In this document: positions 1-6,680 of the stretch, piece by piece
Layout: each line of letters opens with the position of its first letter
How positions within the stretch are numbered: position 1 is the first letter of the stretch
NCBI GenBank assembly: GCA_900546345.1
Contig: URCI01000010.1
Location: 1-64,000, forward strand
Source of the DNA: an uncultured Prevotella sp.
Lineage (GTDB): Bacteria; Bacteroidota; Bacteroidia; Bacteroidales; Bacteroidaceae
Length of the DNA stretch: 64,000 nucleotides
Direction: 5' to 3'
Position numbers and translations under genes: made by a program
The notes under the pieces: generated by a model
What the model was told of the DNA's origin: nothing
Databases searched by the model: none
What the model saw: only the letters and a program-made list of their open reading frames with translations

Positions 1-147
1 CCTCCTCTCTTGATCAGTTTTTTTGTGGCAATACGTGAATACCGATACGCTTACGGAATACCTGAATGTTGTTGATAAAAACATATTGACAAAAGTATGT
101 TCGCCTGCCCTTTCAATCTAGAGCGAATGGCGGGGGCTTTTTCATAG
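1..147. other. gene-free window edge
   Basis: No credible reading frame, RNA gene or clear promoter is visible here. It leads directly into the repeat element that begins near 148. It could be the 3' flank of a gene lying outside the window. Confidence 0.5.
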
Positions 148-467
148 AAAACGGGTCTGGAAAAATGAAAATTCCGCTCGTTCACTCACAAAACAGTGGT
201 TTCTTATGATGAAAAAGGCAGTTTGATGCTATCAGAAAGGCAGTTTGAGTGCATCAAACTGCCTTTCTGATGAAAAATTCTCTAGAGAATTTTTGGTCAG
301 AAAGGCTTTCTGATAATAGCGCAAAAACGCTTATTTTAGTAAGTGATTGTTTATCAAATACTTATAAAAATGCACGAAAATCGCTTTTTTCCGGGCAAAA
401 GGCCTTTCGTTGGCAAAGAAACGCAAAATAAGGGCTGTTTTTTGTCAGTATACTCAACAAAATCGGA
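148..467. repeat. tandem 22-bp units plus palindrome element, copy A
   Basis: A short A-rich unit of 20 bp (148-167) is followed by five 22-bp units starting at 168, 190, 212, 234 and 256. The clearest two read roughly AAAAAGGCAGTTTGATG and AGAAAGGCAGTTTGAG. The array runs in phase into a perfect 22-bp palindrome at 273-294 with core AAAATTCTCTAGAGAATTTT. Within it, 231-248 and 254-271 form a perfect 18-bp hairpin with a 5-nt loop, and 297-304/306-313 form a second inverted repeat using the same TCAGAAAG word. The tail near 367-384 (ATAAAAATGCACGAAAATCGC type) and 443-462 (GTCAGTATACTCAACAA) is also found in copy B at 24770-25062. The family is unknown to me. It could be a non-autonomous mobile element, a protein-binding array or a structured RNA. 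Confidence 0.75.
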
Positions 468-469
468 AA

Positions 470-964
470 TTAATAAAAGATGAGTACGATGTGGTAGATG
501 TCGGCGCGATGGCTCCGAAGCGCTTTCATGGCGTTGCTGAGAAGATGCTCCACGGTCTTCTCGCTGATGCCCATCTTCTCGGCTGTTTCTCGGTAGGACA
601 GTCCGTCGCGCTTGCATAACAGCAGTGCCTCGCGCTGACGGTGGGGTAGGGAGTCAATCGCTTTCCATAGACGGGCTTCGAGAACAGAGCGGTCCTGCGC
701 CTCTTCGTCGGTGATGGTACCTTCCAAGTCCTGCGGCTCTACTTCGTGGCAGAGTGGGTCGTTGCGGCGCAGTCGGTCGATGCACGCGTTGCGCACAGCG
801 GTATAGAGAAACGCACGGTCGTTGTCAGCCTCGCGCTGCCATAGCCGCACGAAACAGTCCTGTACCACGTCTTCGGCGGCGTCGACATCACCACTGAGAT
901 AGTGCATGGCATAGAGACAGAGCGGACGGTAGTATTCTTGGAAAGCGGTTTCGATGGAAAGCAT
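470..964 (-). CDS. ECF RNA polymerase sigma-70 factor
   Basis: A 164-residue ECF sigma factor that should direct RNA polymerase to a small regulon. Region 2 is recognisable in the first 70 residues (EYYRPLCLYAMHYL, AEDVVQDCFVRLW, FLYTAVRNACIDRLRR). Region 4 follows at about 95-160 (LPHRQREALLLCKRDGLSYRETAEKMGISEKTVEHLL), ending in a helix-turn-helix. The size and the QDCFVRLW wording fit the Bacteroidota RpoE-like family, which often pairs with FecR anti-sigma factors and TonB receptors, but no such partner is adjacent. It lies 73 bp downstream of mdh on the same strand, and the mdh terminator fills almost all of that gap, so its own promoter is not evident. The last residues (HIVLIFY) extend past the usual family end. 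Confidence 0.9.
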   Translation of the reverse strand: MLSIETAFQEYYRPLCLYAMHYLSGDVDAAEDVVQDCFVRLWQREADNDRAFLYTAVRNACIDRLRRNDPLCHEVEPQDLEGTITDEEAQDRSVLEARLWKAIDSLPHRQREALLLCKRDGLSYRETAEKMGISEKTVEHLLSNAMKALRSHRADIYHIVLIFY

Positions 965-967
965 AAC

Positions 968-1022
968 AAAAAAGAAGGCCCTCCTCCGTCTCCTCTTGAA
1001 AGGGAAACGGGGGCGGGCCTTT
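968..1022 (-). terminator. intrinsic terminator of mdh
   Basis: On the minus strand a GC-rich stem (1007-1022 with 974-989, one or two mismatches) is followed by a run of six T (968-973). It ends four bases from the sigma-factor start codon. Confidence 0.75.
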
Positions 1023-1037
1023 ATAGGTGATAATACC

Positions 1038-2075
1038 TTACTTCAGGTTCGGGTTCATCTTGTTCCACTCATTGATAGGCGGAATGATGCCGAGGTCGAT
1101 GACCTCCTGACGCATGTTGCAGAGGTGCTCGTAGCTCTTCTGCAGGTCAGCCATCTCTTCCTTAGTACCTGTAGGAACAGTGTAGTGCACACCGCTCTTG
1201 TCGATGGTAGTAGGCAGAGCCATCATCACGTCCTTGAAGCCCAGCTCAGGGATGTCGGCATAGCAGCCAGCAGGCAGTGTGAACTTCTCGCCGCCCATGG
1301 CAGCCTCGATCATCTTCACAGCGTTGTAGGCAGGGCTCTGGAAAGAGCTACGGCCACGCAGCTTGATGATGTTGGAACCACCCTGTACGGTGATGTGCTT
1401 GATCTCCTGCCAACGCTCGTCGCTCAGGCCCATCTCAGCCAGCGGCTTGCCGTCGACCTTCACCTGAGAAGCGAAGACAGCCATCTGCTCGCCGTGGCCG
1501 CCGTATGTGTGAGCGCCGGTCACCTTGTCCTGCTGAACACCGAACTCCAGTGCCAGAGCCTGCTGCAGACGAGTAGAGTCGAGGGCAGCCAGAGAGGTCA
1601 GCTGGTTGGGCTTCAAGCCAGAGTGGATCAGTGTTGTCAAAGCAGTCACGTCAGCAGGGTTGAAGATGACAACCACGTGCTCAACGTCCGGACAGTACTT
1701 CTTGATATTGTCACCGAAGTCAGCTGCAATCTTGCAGTTGCCCTTCAGCAGATCCTCACGTGTCATGCCAGCCTTACGGGGAGCACCACCAGAGGAGATG
1801 ATGTATTTGGCACCGGTGAAAGCCTTCTTGGCAGCCTCGGCAACCTTCTCAGGATTGCCCATATCCTCTACGGCAGGAGCATAGTAGGTGACGTTGGCAC
1901 CTGGGAATGCGCACTGCTGAATCTCGTCGAAGACACCATGAACACCCGGCTCATAGATATCATAGAGACATACGTTGGGAGTAAGGCCGAGCATCAAAAC
2001 GCTCTGCACCATGTTGGAACCGATCATACCGCCTGCACCGACGATGACCAGTTTGTCATTTGTTAAATAGTTCAT
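1038..2075 (-). CDS. mdh: malate dehydrogenase
   Basis: NAD-dependent malate dehydrogenase of the LDH/MDH superfamily, interconverting malate and oxaloacetate in the cytoplasm. In Prevotella-type metabolism this is a step in the reductive branch to fumarate and succinate. The Rossmann loop GAGGMIG is at 13-19. The substrate and catalytic set is present: R100, R106 (PRKAGMTR), N139 (IFNPADV), D166 and R169 (DSTRL), and H194 (TYGGHGEQM). The 345 residues are slightly more than the classical 310-330. The Arg at 100 in the mobile loop supports malate rather than lactate as substrate. It is monocistronic with a promoter at 2162-2169 and a terminator at 968-1022, and is divergent from pepP. Confidence 0.95.
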   Translation of the reverse strand: MNYLTNDKLVIVGAGGMIGSNMVQSVLMLGLTPNVCLYDIYEPGVHGVFDEIQQCAFPGANVTYYAPAVEDMGNPEKVAEAAKKAFTGAKYIISSGGAPRKAGMTREDLLKGNCKIAADFGDNIKKYCPDVEHVVVIFNPADVTALTTLIHSGLKPNQLTSLAALDSTRLQQALALEFGVQQDKVTGAHTYGGHGEQMAVFASQVKVDGKPLAEMGLSDERWQEIKHITVQGGSNIIKLRGRSSFQSPAYNAVKMIEAAMGGEKFTLPAGCYADIPELGFKDVMMALPTTIDKSGVHYTVPTGTKEEMADLQKSYEHLCNMRQEVIDLGIIPPINEWNKMNPNLK

Positions 2076-2161
2076 AACACTAAATTTATTTAGTTCAGGA
2101 ATACTTTCCTTGTTCTATGCCACAGGAAAGAATGCGGTTGGCTTTTCTTTGTGCAGCAATG

Positions 2162-2169
2162 CAAAGTTA
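2162..2169 (-). promoter_or_regulatory. mdh promoter, -7 element
   Basis: TAACTTTG on the minus strand matches Bacteroidota TAnnTTTG. The predicted leader to the mdh start is about 80 nt. No clear -33 TTTG is visible. Confidence 0.6.
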
Positions 2170-2209
2170 CGAAAAAAATCATTGACAGAGCGATTTCTTT
2201 GCGCTTTTA

Positions 2210-2241
2210 TTTGTTGTTTATTCTTAAAAGTATTATCTTTG
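2210..2241 (+). promoter_or_regulatory. pepP promoter, -33/-7
   Basis: TTTG (2210-2213) and TATCTTTG (2234-2241) are separated by exactly 20 bp, the Bacteroidota primary-sigma layout. The start codon is at 2297. Confidence 0.75.
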
Positions 2242-2296
2242 TTAAGTCTATTTGTCATTTCGGTGACTAATCAAAAACCATTAATCGTTATATGCT

Positions 2297-4084
2297 ATGA
2301 AAGAAGTGATCAAACAACGGTTGCGCGACTTGCGCGAGGTGATGCGTCGTGAACATCTCGATGCCTTTATCTTCCCTAGTACGGATCCGCACAACAGTGA
2401 GTATGTCCCTGACCGGTGGAAAGGACGTGAGTGGATCAGTGGCTTCAACGGCTCGGCCGGTACGGCGGTGGTCACCATGCACAGTGCCGCGCTGTGGACC
2501 GACAGCCGCTATTTCCTGGCCGCAGCAGACCAGCTGAGCGGCACCGAGTTCCAACTGATGAAGCTGAAGGTGAAGGGCACGCCGACCATTGCGCAATGGC
2601 TCGGCCAGGAGCTTCGCGATGTCGATGGCGCCGTTGTCGGCATGGACGGCATGGTGAACAGTTGCAGCAGCGTGGAGGCGATGATCGCTGACCTGCGTCA
2701 GGAAGGCGGCATCACTGTGCGCCACAACTTCGACCCGCTGTCCGTCGTATGGCGTGACCGTCCGGCTATCCCCGACCACCGCGTGGAGATACAGCCGCTG
2801 GAATATGCCGGAGAGCGTGCTGCCGACAAACTCGCACGTATCCGCAAGGCCTTGCGCGCACTCCATGCCGACGGCATGCTCGTCTCGGCGCTCGACGATG
2901 TGGCGTGGACGCTCAACCTTCGTGGCACCGACGTGCACTGCAATCCCGTCTTCGTAGCCTACCTGCTCATCGACACCACACATGCCACCTTATATATAAA
3001 TAAGGAGAAGATCACTGACGAGGTGCGTGACCATCTCGCCGGAGAGGGCGTCGGTGTGGCTCCTTACGCCGATGTGGCCAAGGGCTTGAAGCAATATCCC
3101 GAGTACAACATCCTGCTCGATCCCAATGAGACCTGCTATTCGCTCTATCGCGTGGCCAGCTGTCGTCCTGTGGTCAGCCATGTCTCGCCGGTGCCTGCCA
3201 TGAAAGCGATTAAGAACGCGGTAGAGATAGACGGCTACCACCACGCCATGCTGCGTGACGGCATCGCTTTGGTGAAGTTTCTCAGATGGCTGAAGCCTGC
3301 CGTGGGAGCCGGTGGTCAGACCGAGATGAGCATCGACCGCAAGCTCACTGCCCTGCGTGCCGAGCAGCCGCTGTTCCGTGACATCAGCTTCGACACCATC
3401 GCGGGATATGCTGCTCATGGTGCCATCGTCCACTATGAAGCAACGCCGGAGACCGATATCCCCTTGGAACCTCGTGGCTTCTTGCTTCTTGACAGTGGGG
3501 CGCAATATCAGGACGGCACTACTGACATCACGCGCACTATCCCCCTCGGACCCCTCACCGACGAGGAGCGCCACATCTACACACTTGTGCTAAAAGGCCA
3601 TATCCAGCTCGAGCTCTGCAAGTTCCCCTCGGGTGCCAGCGGTACGCAACTCGACATCCTTGCCCGCGAGGCGATGTGGCGCGAGGGCCTGAACTATCTT
3701 CACGGCACGGGTCACGGCGTGGGCTCTTACCTCAACGTGCACGAGGGGCCCCACCAGATCCGTATGGAATATATGCCTGCACCGCTTGTCAGTGGGATGA
3801 CCGTTACTGACGAGCCTGGGCTTTACCTTGCTGGCAAGTTTGGCGTGCGTATAGAGAACACATTACTCATCCGCCCTTACAAGACAACGGAGTTCGGCAC
3901 GTTTCTTCAGTTCGAGCCGCTTACACTGTGCCCCATCGATACAGTGCCCATCATCCTTAGCGAACTCACTTCTGAAGAGATTGACTGGCTCAACAGCTAC
4001 CACAAATATGTCTATGAGCAACTCGCTCCCCATCTCGACGAGGAAGAGAAAGAGTGGTTGAAGGAAAAGACAAAGGAGATATAG
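2297..4084 (+). CDS. pepP: Xaa-Pro aminopeptidase (aminopeptidase P, M24B)
   Basis: A 595-residue metallopeptidase that removes an N-terminal residue preceding proline; no signal peptide is visible, so it is probably cytoplasmic. It has the three-domain layout of the long aminopeptidase P family: two creatinase-type N-terminal domains (about 1-155 and 160-300), then the pita-bread catalytic domain. The two-metal site is complete: D399 and D410 (DSGAQYQDGTTDITRT), H473 (HGTGHGVG), E506 (DEPGLYL) and E520 (RIENTLL), with spacing as in the mammalian enzyme. It begins 56 bp after the promoter -7 box and is followed by two hairpins. It stands alone. Confidence 0.95.
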   Translation: MKEVIKQRLRDLREVMRREHLDAFIFPSTDPHNSEYVPDRWKGREWISGFNGSAGTAVVTMHSAALWTDSRYFLAAADQLSGTEFQLMKLKVKGTPTIAQWLGQELRDVDGAVVGMDGMVNSCSSVEAMIADLRQEGGITVRHNFDPLSVVWRDRPAIPDHRVEIQPLEYAGERAADKLARIRKALRALHADGMLVSALDDVAWTLNLRGTDVHCNPVFVAYLLIDTTHATLYINKEKITDEVRDHLAGEGVGVAPYADVAKGLKQYPEYNILLDPNETCYSLYRVASCRPVVSHVSPVPAMKAIKNAVEIDGYHHAMLRDGIALVKFLRWLKPAVGAGGQTEMSIDRKLTALRAEQPLFRDISFDTIAGYAAHGAIVHYEATPETDIPLEPRGFLLLDSGAQYQDGTTDITRTIPLGPLTDEERHIYTLVLKGHIQLELCKFPSGASGTQLDILAREAMWREGLNYLHGTGHGVGSYLNVHEGPHQIRMEYMPAPLVSGMTVTDEPGLYLAGKFGVRIENTLLIRPYKTTEFGTFLQFEPLTLCPIDTVPIILSELTSEEIDWLNSYHKYVYEQLAPHLDEEEKEWLKEKTKEI

Positions 4085-4102
4085 AAAAAAGACTCTCTCT
4101 AA

Positions 4103-4185
4103 CTCTCCCTAAAAGGGAGAGAATGAGTCCACCCTATGCACATGGTCATGTGATGATCAGACGATGCGCTTAGGGTGGTTTTCCC
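4103..4185 (+). terminator. hairpins after pepP
   Basis: A perfect 8-bp hairpin (4103-4110 with 4114-4121, loop AAA) is followed by a second stem CCACCCTA/TAGGGTGG (4129-4136 with 4171-4178). The second is trailed by TTTTCCCTTTT, so it is the likelier terminator. Confidence 0.55.
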
Positions 4186-4299
4186 TTTTCAAGCGTTTGA
4201 GAATTGAAGAAAGTGGAGCGCTGGGAAGGAACAGAACTGAATTTGCTTTGATCAGGTAGTGCACACCAATTATATATAAGGTGCAAATATGTAAGAACG

Positions 4300-4402
4300 A
4301 ATATGTCTTTTATGTCTTTCTGTCTTAATAAAAAGAACTACTGTCTTTATAAATATGTCCTTTCTGTTTTTCTGTCTTCATGAAAAGCTCATTTGTCTTG
4401 TC
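4300..4402. repeat. two tandem degenerate 52-bp repeats
   Basis: Units at 4300-4350 and 4352-4402 agree at about 38 of 51 positions. Each begins AATATGTC and contains TTTCTGTCTT, AAAAG and TGTCTT. The stretch is T/C-rich and lies just upstream of the rpsU promoter. The rest of the 4085-4560 gap holds only the pepP hairpins and the rpsU promoter. Confidence 0.6.
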
Positions 4403-4448
4403 TGTCCCCTCTGTCCAACAACACAACTTGCAGAAAATTAGTTAATTA

Positions 4449-4480
4449 TTTGCGTATATGGAAAAATAGCTGTAATTTTG
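4449..4480 (+). promoter_or_regulatory. rpsU promoter, -33/-7
   Basis: TTTG (4449-4452) and TAATTTTG (4473-4480) are separated by 20 bp. The leader to rpsU is about 75 nt and lacks a Shine-Dalgarno sequence. Confidence 0.75.
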
Positions 4481-4560
4481 CATCCGCAAATTGTGGTACC
4501 ATGCAACAATGGCGCCCGATTGCGTATGTTTCACATTTAAAATAATAAAACCAAAACAAA

Positions 4561-4752
4561 ATGATTATTGTACCAGTAAAGGATGGCGAGAACATCGAAA
4601 GAGCTCTCAAGAAGTTCAAGAGAAAGTTTGAAAAGACAGGTGTGGTGAAGGAGCTTCGCGCACGTCAGCAGTTCGATAAGCCGTCTGTCAAGAAACGTCT
4701 CAAGATGGAGCACGCTATCTACGTACAGAAGCTTCGTCAGGAAGAGGAGTAA
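4561..4752 (+). CDS. rpsU: 30S ribosomal protein bS21
   Basis: A 63-residue basic protein of the small subunit. It begins MIIVPVKDGENIERALKKFKRK, typical of bS21, and ends in a Lys/Arg-rich helix. In the studied Bacteroidota ribosome (Flavobacterium), bS21 with bS18 and bS6 helps occlude the 16S anti-Shine-Dalgarno, and in some relatives rpsU itself carries a strong Shine-Dalgarno for feedback. Here the bases before the start are A-rich (CCAAAACAAA) with no such site, so that feedback is not evident. xerC follows after about 100 bp, in the same direction. Confidence 0.95.
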   Translation: MIIVPVKDGENIERALKKFKRKFEKTGVVKELRARQQFDKPSVKKRLKMEHAIYVQKLRQEEE

Positions 4753-4855
4753 AAAACGACTCCAAGAGTAAAAAATACTCTAAAAAGTTTGGTAGTTTGA
4801 ATTTTTCTTCGTACATTCGTTGCTGAAAACGCAAGAGTAGCGTTTGATAGCTTAA

Positions 4856-5743
4856 ATGATGGAGATGAAAGACCAATTCCTGGACTATCTCAAGTATGAG
4901 CTCAACCGCTCTCCATTGACGATAGCGAGTTATTCCGAGGACTTTAAAATGTTCGAGGAATATTTTCAGGCGTTGGATGGTCAGCCGACTTGGGAAACGA
5001 TAGACGGTGACATTATCCGTAATTGGATGGAGCAAATGGTTGACGGGGGCAACACTGCCACGACAGTAGCCCGTCGTCTTTCTGCTTTAAGATCATTGTA
5101 TAAGTTTGCCTTGTCGCATCACTTGGTGGAAAAAGACCCTACGGTCGGCATACGTGCACCAAAGTTGAGAAAGCCTTTGCCGAGCTTCCTTCAGGAAGAT
5201 CAGATGGACAGGCTTTTAGACAGTGACAGTTGGGGGAAGGATTATAATAGTACGTGCGCGCGTACGATCATTATGACTTTCTATGAGACTGGCATACGAT
5301 GTGCAGAGTTGATGGGGCTGCGTGATACGGATGTGGATTTTGTCAACCGGCAACTTAAGGTGACCGGCAAAGGAAACAAGCAACGTATCATTCCTTTCGG
5401 TGAGGAGTTGGCTCGTACTTTGCGGAACTTCCAGTCCATGAGAGACGAGACATTGCCTGTCAGAGAGGATGCGTTGTTCCTTTCTCAAAAAGGAAAGAAA
5501 CTAAGCCAAAACCAAGTGGAAGTGATGGTGAAAAATCATCTACGGTTGGTTAGCTCCATGAAAAAGTTGTCACCGCACGTGTTGCGGCACACTTTTGCTA
5601 CTGCCATGCTCAACCATGGCGCGGGTATAGAAAGTGTAAGACGGTTGTTAGGACATGCGTCGGCCTCCACAACGGAGATCTATACGCATACCACGTTCGA
5701 GCAACTCAAACGAGTGTATAAAGATGCCCATCCGAGGGCATGA
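4856..5743 (+). CDS. xerC: tyrosine recombinase XerC
   Basis: A 295-residue site-specific recombinase acting with XerD to resolve chromosome dimers at dif. The N-terminal SAM-like core-binding domain (about 5-95) precedes the catalytic domain. The full active site is present: R148 (TGIRCAEL), K172 (GKGNKQR), H241 and R244 (HVLRHTFA), H267 (LLGHAS) and nucleophile Y276 (EIYTHT). These match E. coli XerC numbering within one residue, so this is the housekeeping enzyme rather than a phage integrase. Three near-N-terminal ATGs (4856, 4859, 4865) are possible starts. It sits in the usual rpsU-xerC-hpf order, 31 bp before hpf. Confidence 0.93.
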   Translation: MMEMKDQFLDYLKYELNRSPLTIASYSEDFKMFEEYFQALDGQPTWETIDGDIIRNWMEQMVDGGNTATTVARRLSALRSLYKFALSHHLVEKDPTVGIRAPKLRKPLPSFLQEDQMDRLLDSDSWGKDYNSTCARTIIMTFYETGIRCAELMGLRDTDVDFVNRQLKVTGKGNKQRIIPFGEELARTLRNFQSMRDETLPVREDALFLSQKGKKLSQNQVEVMVKNHLRLVSSMKKLSPHVLRHTFATAMLNHGAGIESVRRLLGHASASTTEIYTHTTFEQLKRVYKDAHPRA

Positions 5744-5764
5744 GTTTAACCTTTAACAAAAAAC

Positions 5765-5770
5765 GGAGGT
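5765..5770 (+). promoter_or_regulatory. canonical Shine-Dalgarno of hpf
   Basis: GGAGGT lies 4 nt before the hpf ATG at 5775. Most other genes in this window have A-rich leaders with no such site, so this one stands out. Confidence 0.8.
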
Positions 5771-5774
5771 AACT

Positions 5775-6077
5775 ATGGAAGTAAAGATTCAGTCGATTCA
5801 CTTCGACGCTACCGAGAAGCTGCAGGCGTTCATCGAGAAGAAGACCGCCAAGTTGGAAAAATCATTCGAAGACATTCAGAAAGTAGAGGTGCAATTAAAA
5901 GTTGTCAAGCCCGCTACTGCTCTCAATAAGGAAACCAGTATCACGGTGACCGTGCCCGGTGGAAGCCCATTGTATGTGGCAAAGACCTGTGACACATTTG
6001 AGGAGGGAGTTGACCAGTGCGTCGACTCATTGCGGGTGCAACTGGAGAAATTCAAGGAAAAAATACGCAAGCATTGA
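5775..6077 (+). CDS. hpf: ribosome hibernation-promoting factor (HPF/YfiA family)
   Basis: A 100-residue sigma-54-modulation/S30AE-type protein that binds the small-subunit mRNA and tRNA channel and silences ribosomes in slow growth. The sequence shows the S30AE fold wording: VKIQSIHFDATEKLQAFIEKK, then a basic and acidic helix, then TVTVPGGSPLYVAKT and FEEGVDQCVDSLRVQLEKFKEK. Length fits the short HPF/YfiA class without the C-terminal dimerisation domain. It lies 31 bp after xerC and 50 bp before the tRNA promoter. Its strong Shine-Dalgarno is unusual here and may link its translation to ribosome state. Confidence 0.93.
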   Translation: MEVKIQSIHFDATEKLQAFIEKKTAKLEKSFEDIQKVEVQLKVVKPATALNKETSITVTVPGGSPLYVAKTCDTFEEGVDQCVDSLRVQLEKFKEKIRKH

Positions 6078-6095
6078 AAATTTTCCCCGAAAAGT

Positions 6096-6126
6096 TTTGG
6101 AGATTGAAAAATAAGTAGTATCTTTG
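6096..6126 (+). promoter_or_regulatory. promoter of the tRNA-tuf cluster
   Basis: TTTG (6096-6099) and TATCTTTG (6119-6126) with 19-bp spacing, ahead of tRNA-Thr at 6180. Confidence 0.75.
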
Positions 6127-6179
6127 CAGCCGTTTTACAACGAGTCCTTTGAAAGTCGTGCAAGGCGGCTGCAGGATAT

Positions 6180-6253
6180 GCCTCTTTAGCTCAGTTGGCC
6201 AGAGCACGTGATTTGTAATCTCGGGGTCGTTGGTTCGAATCCGACAAGAGGCT
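6180..6253 (+). tRNA. tRNA-Thr (anticodon TGT)
   Basis: The 74-nt cloverleaf has acceptor stem GCCTCTT/AAGAGGC, D stem GCTC/GAGC, anticodon loop TTTGTAA (anticodon TGT) and T arm GTTGG-TTCGAAT-CCGAC. The third anticodon-stem pair is a T-T mismatch (6209/6221). CCA is not encoded. First of four tRNAs before tuf. Confidence 0.95.
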
Positions 6254-6290
6254 CCTCTTGATGAGGACAGAGATCTTTTAAACATTGGAC

Positions 6291-6373
6291 GGGTGGTTAC
6301 CAGAGTGGCCAAATGGGGCAGACTGTAAATCTGCTGGCTCTTGCCTTCGGTGGTTCGAATCCATCACCACCCA
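6291..6373 (+). tRNA. tRNA-Tyr (anticodon GTA)
   Basis: An 83-nt class II tRNA. Acceptor GGGTGGT/ACCACCC, anticodon arm GCAGA-CTGTAAA-TCTGC, long variable arm, T loop TTCGAAT. The long variable arm with GTA identifies tyrosine. Confidence 0.96.
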
Positions 6374-6415
6374 CAATGCTTAAGCATAAGAAACGCTTCC
6401 TTTTTGGAGCGCAAT

Positions 6416-6488
6416 GCGGAAATAGCTCAGTTGATAGAGCACTAGCCTTCCAAGCTGGGGGTCGCGGGTTTGAGCCCCGTTTTCCGCT
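6416..6488 (+). tRNA. tRNA-Gly (anticodon TCC)
   Basis: 73 nt. Acceptor GCGGAAA/TTTCCGC, anticodon arm CTAGC-CTTCCAA-GCTGG, T stem GCGGG/CCCGT with loop TTTGAGC. Confidence 0.95.
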
Positions 6489-6497
6489 CTCTTTTTT

Positions 6498-6569
<72 letters not shown>

Positions 6570-6680
6570 CCACTTTGATGCCTAAACGAAGTCTAACTAA
6601 ATATCAGTATGACACGTCTATGGTCGTCAAGAAGAATCATCTATTTGATTATTTAATTTATACAATAAAAAAGTAAAGCT

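Noticed and set aside
148..294. CRISPR array
   Set aside because: Units are 22 bp with no separate spacers, are degenerate, and no cas genes are in the window.
249..431. 60-codon open frame across repeat copy A
   Set aside because: It is made of the inverted repeats themselves, has no promoter at a proper distance and resembles no protein.
4856..5743. Phage or conjugative-element integrase
   Set aside because: Catalytic residue spacing matches housekeeping XerC, and the gene sits in the usual rpsU-xerC-hpf order with no attachment-site repeats seen next to the tRNAs.
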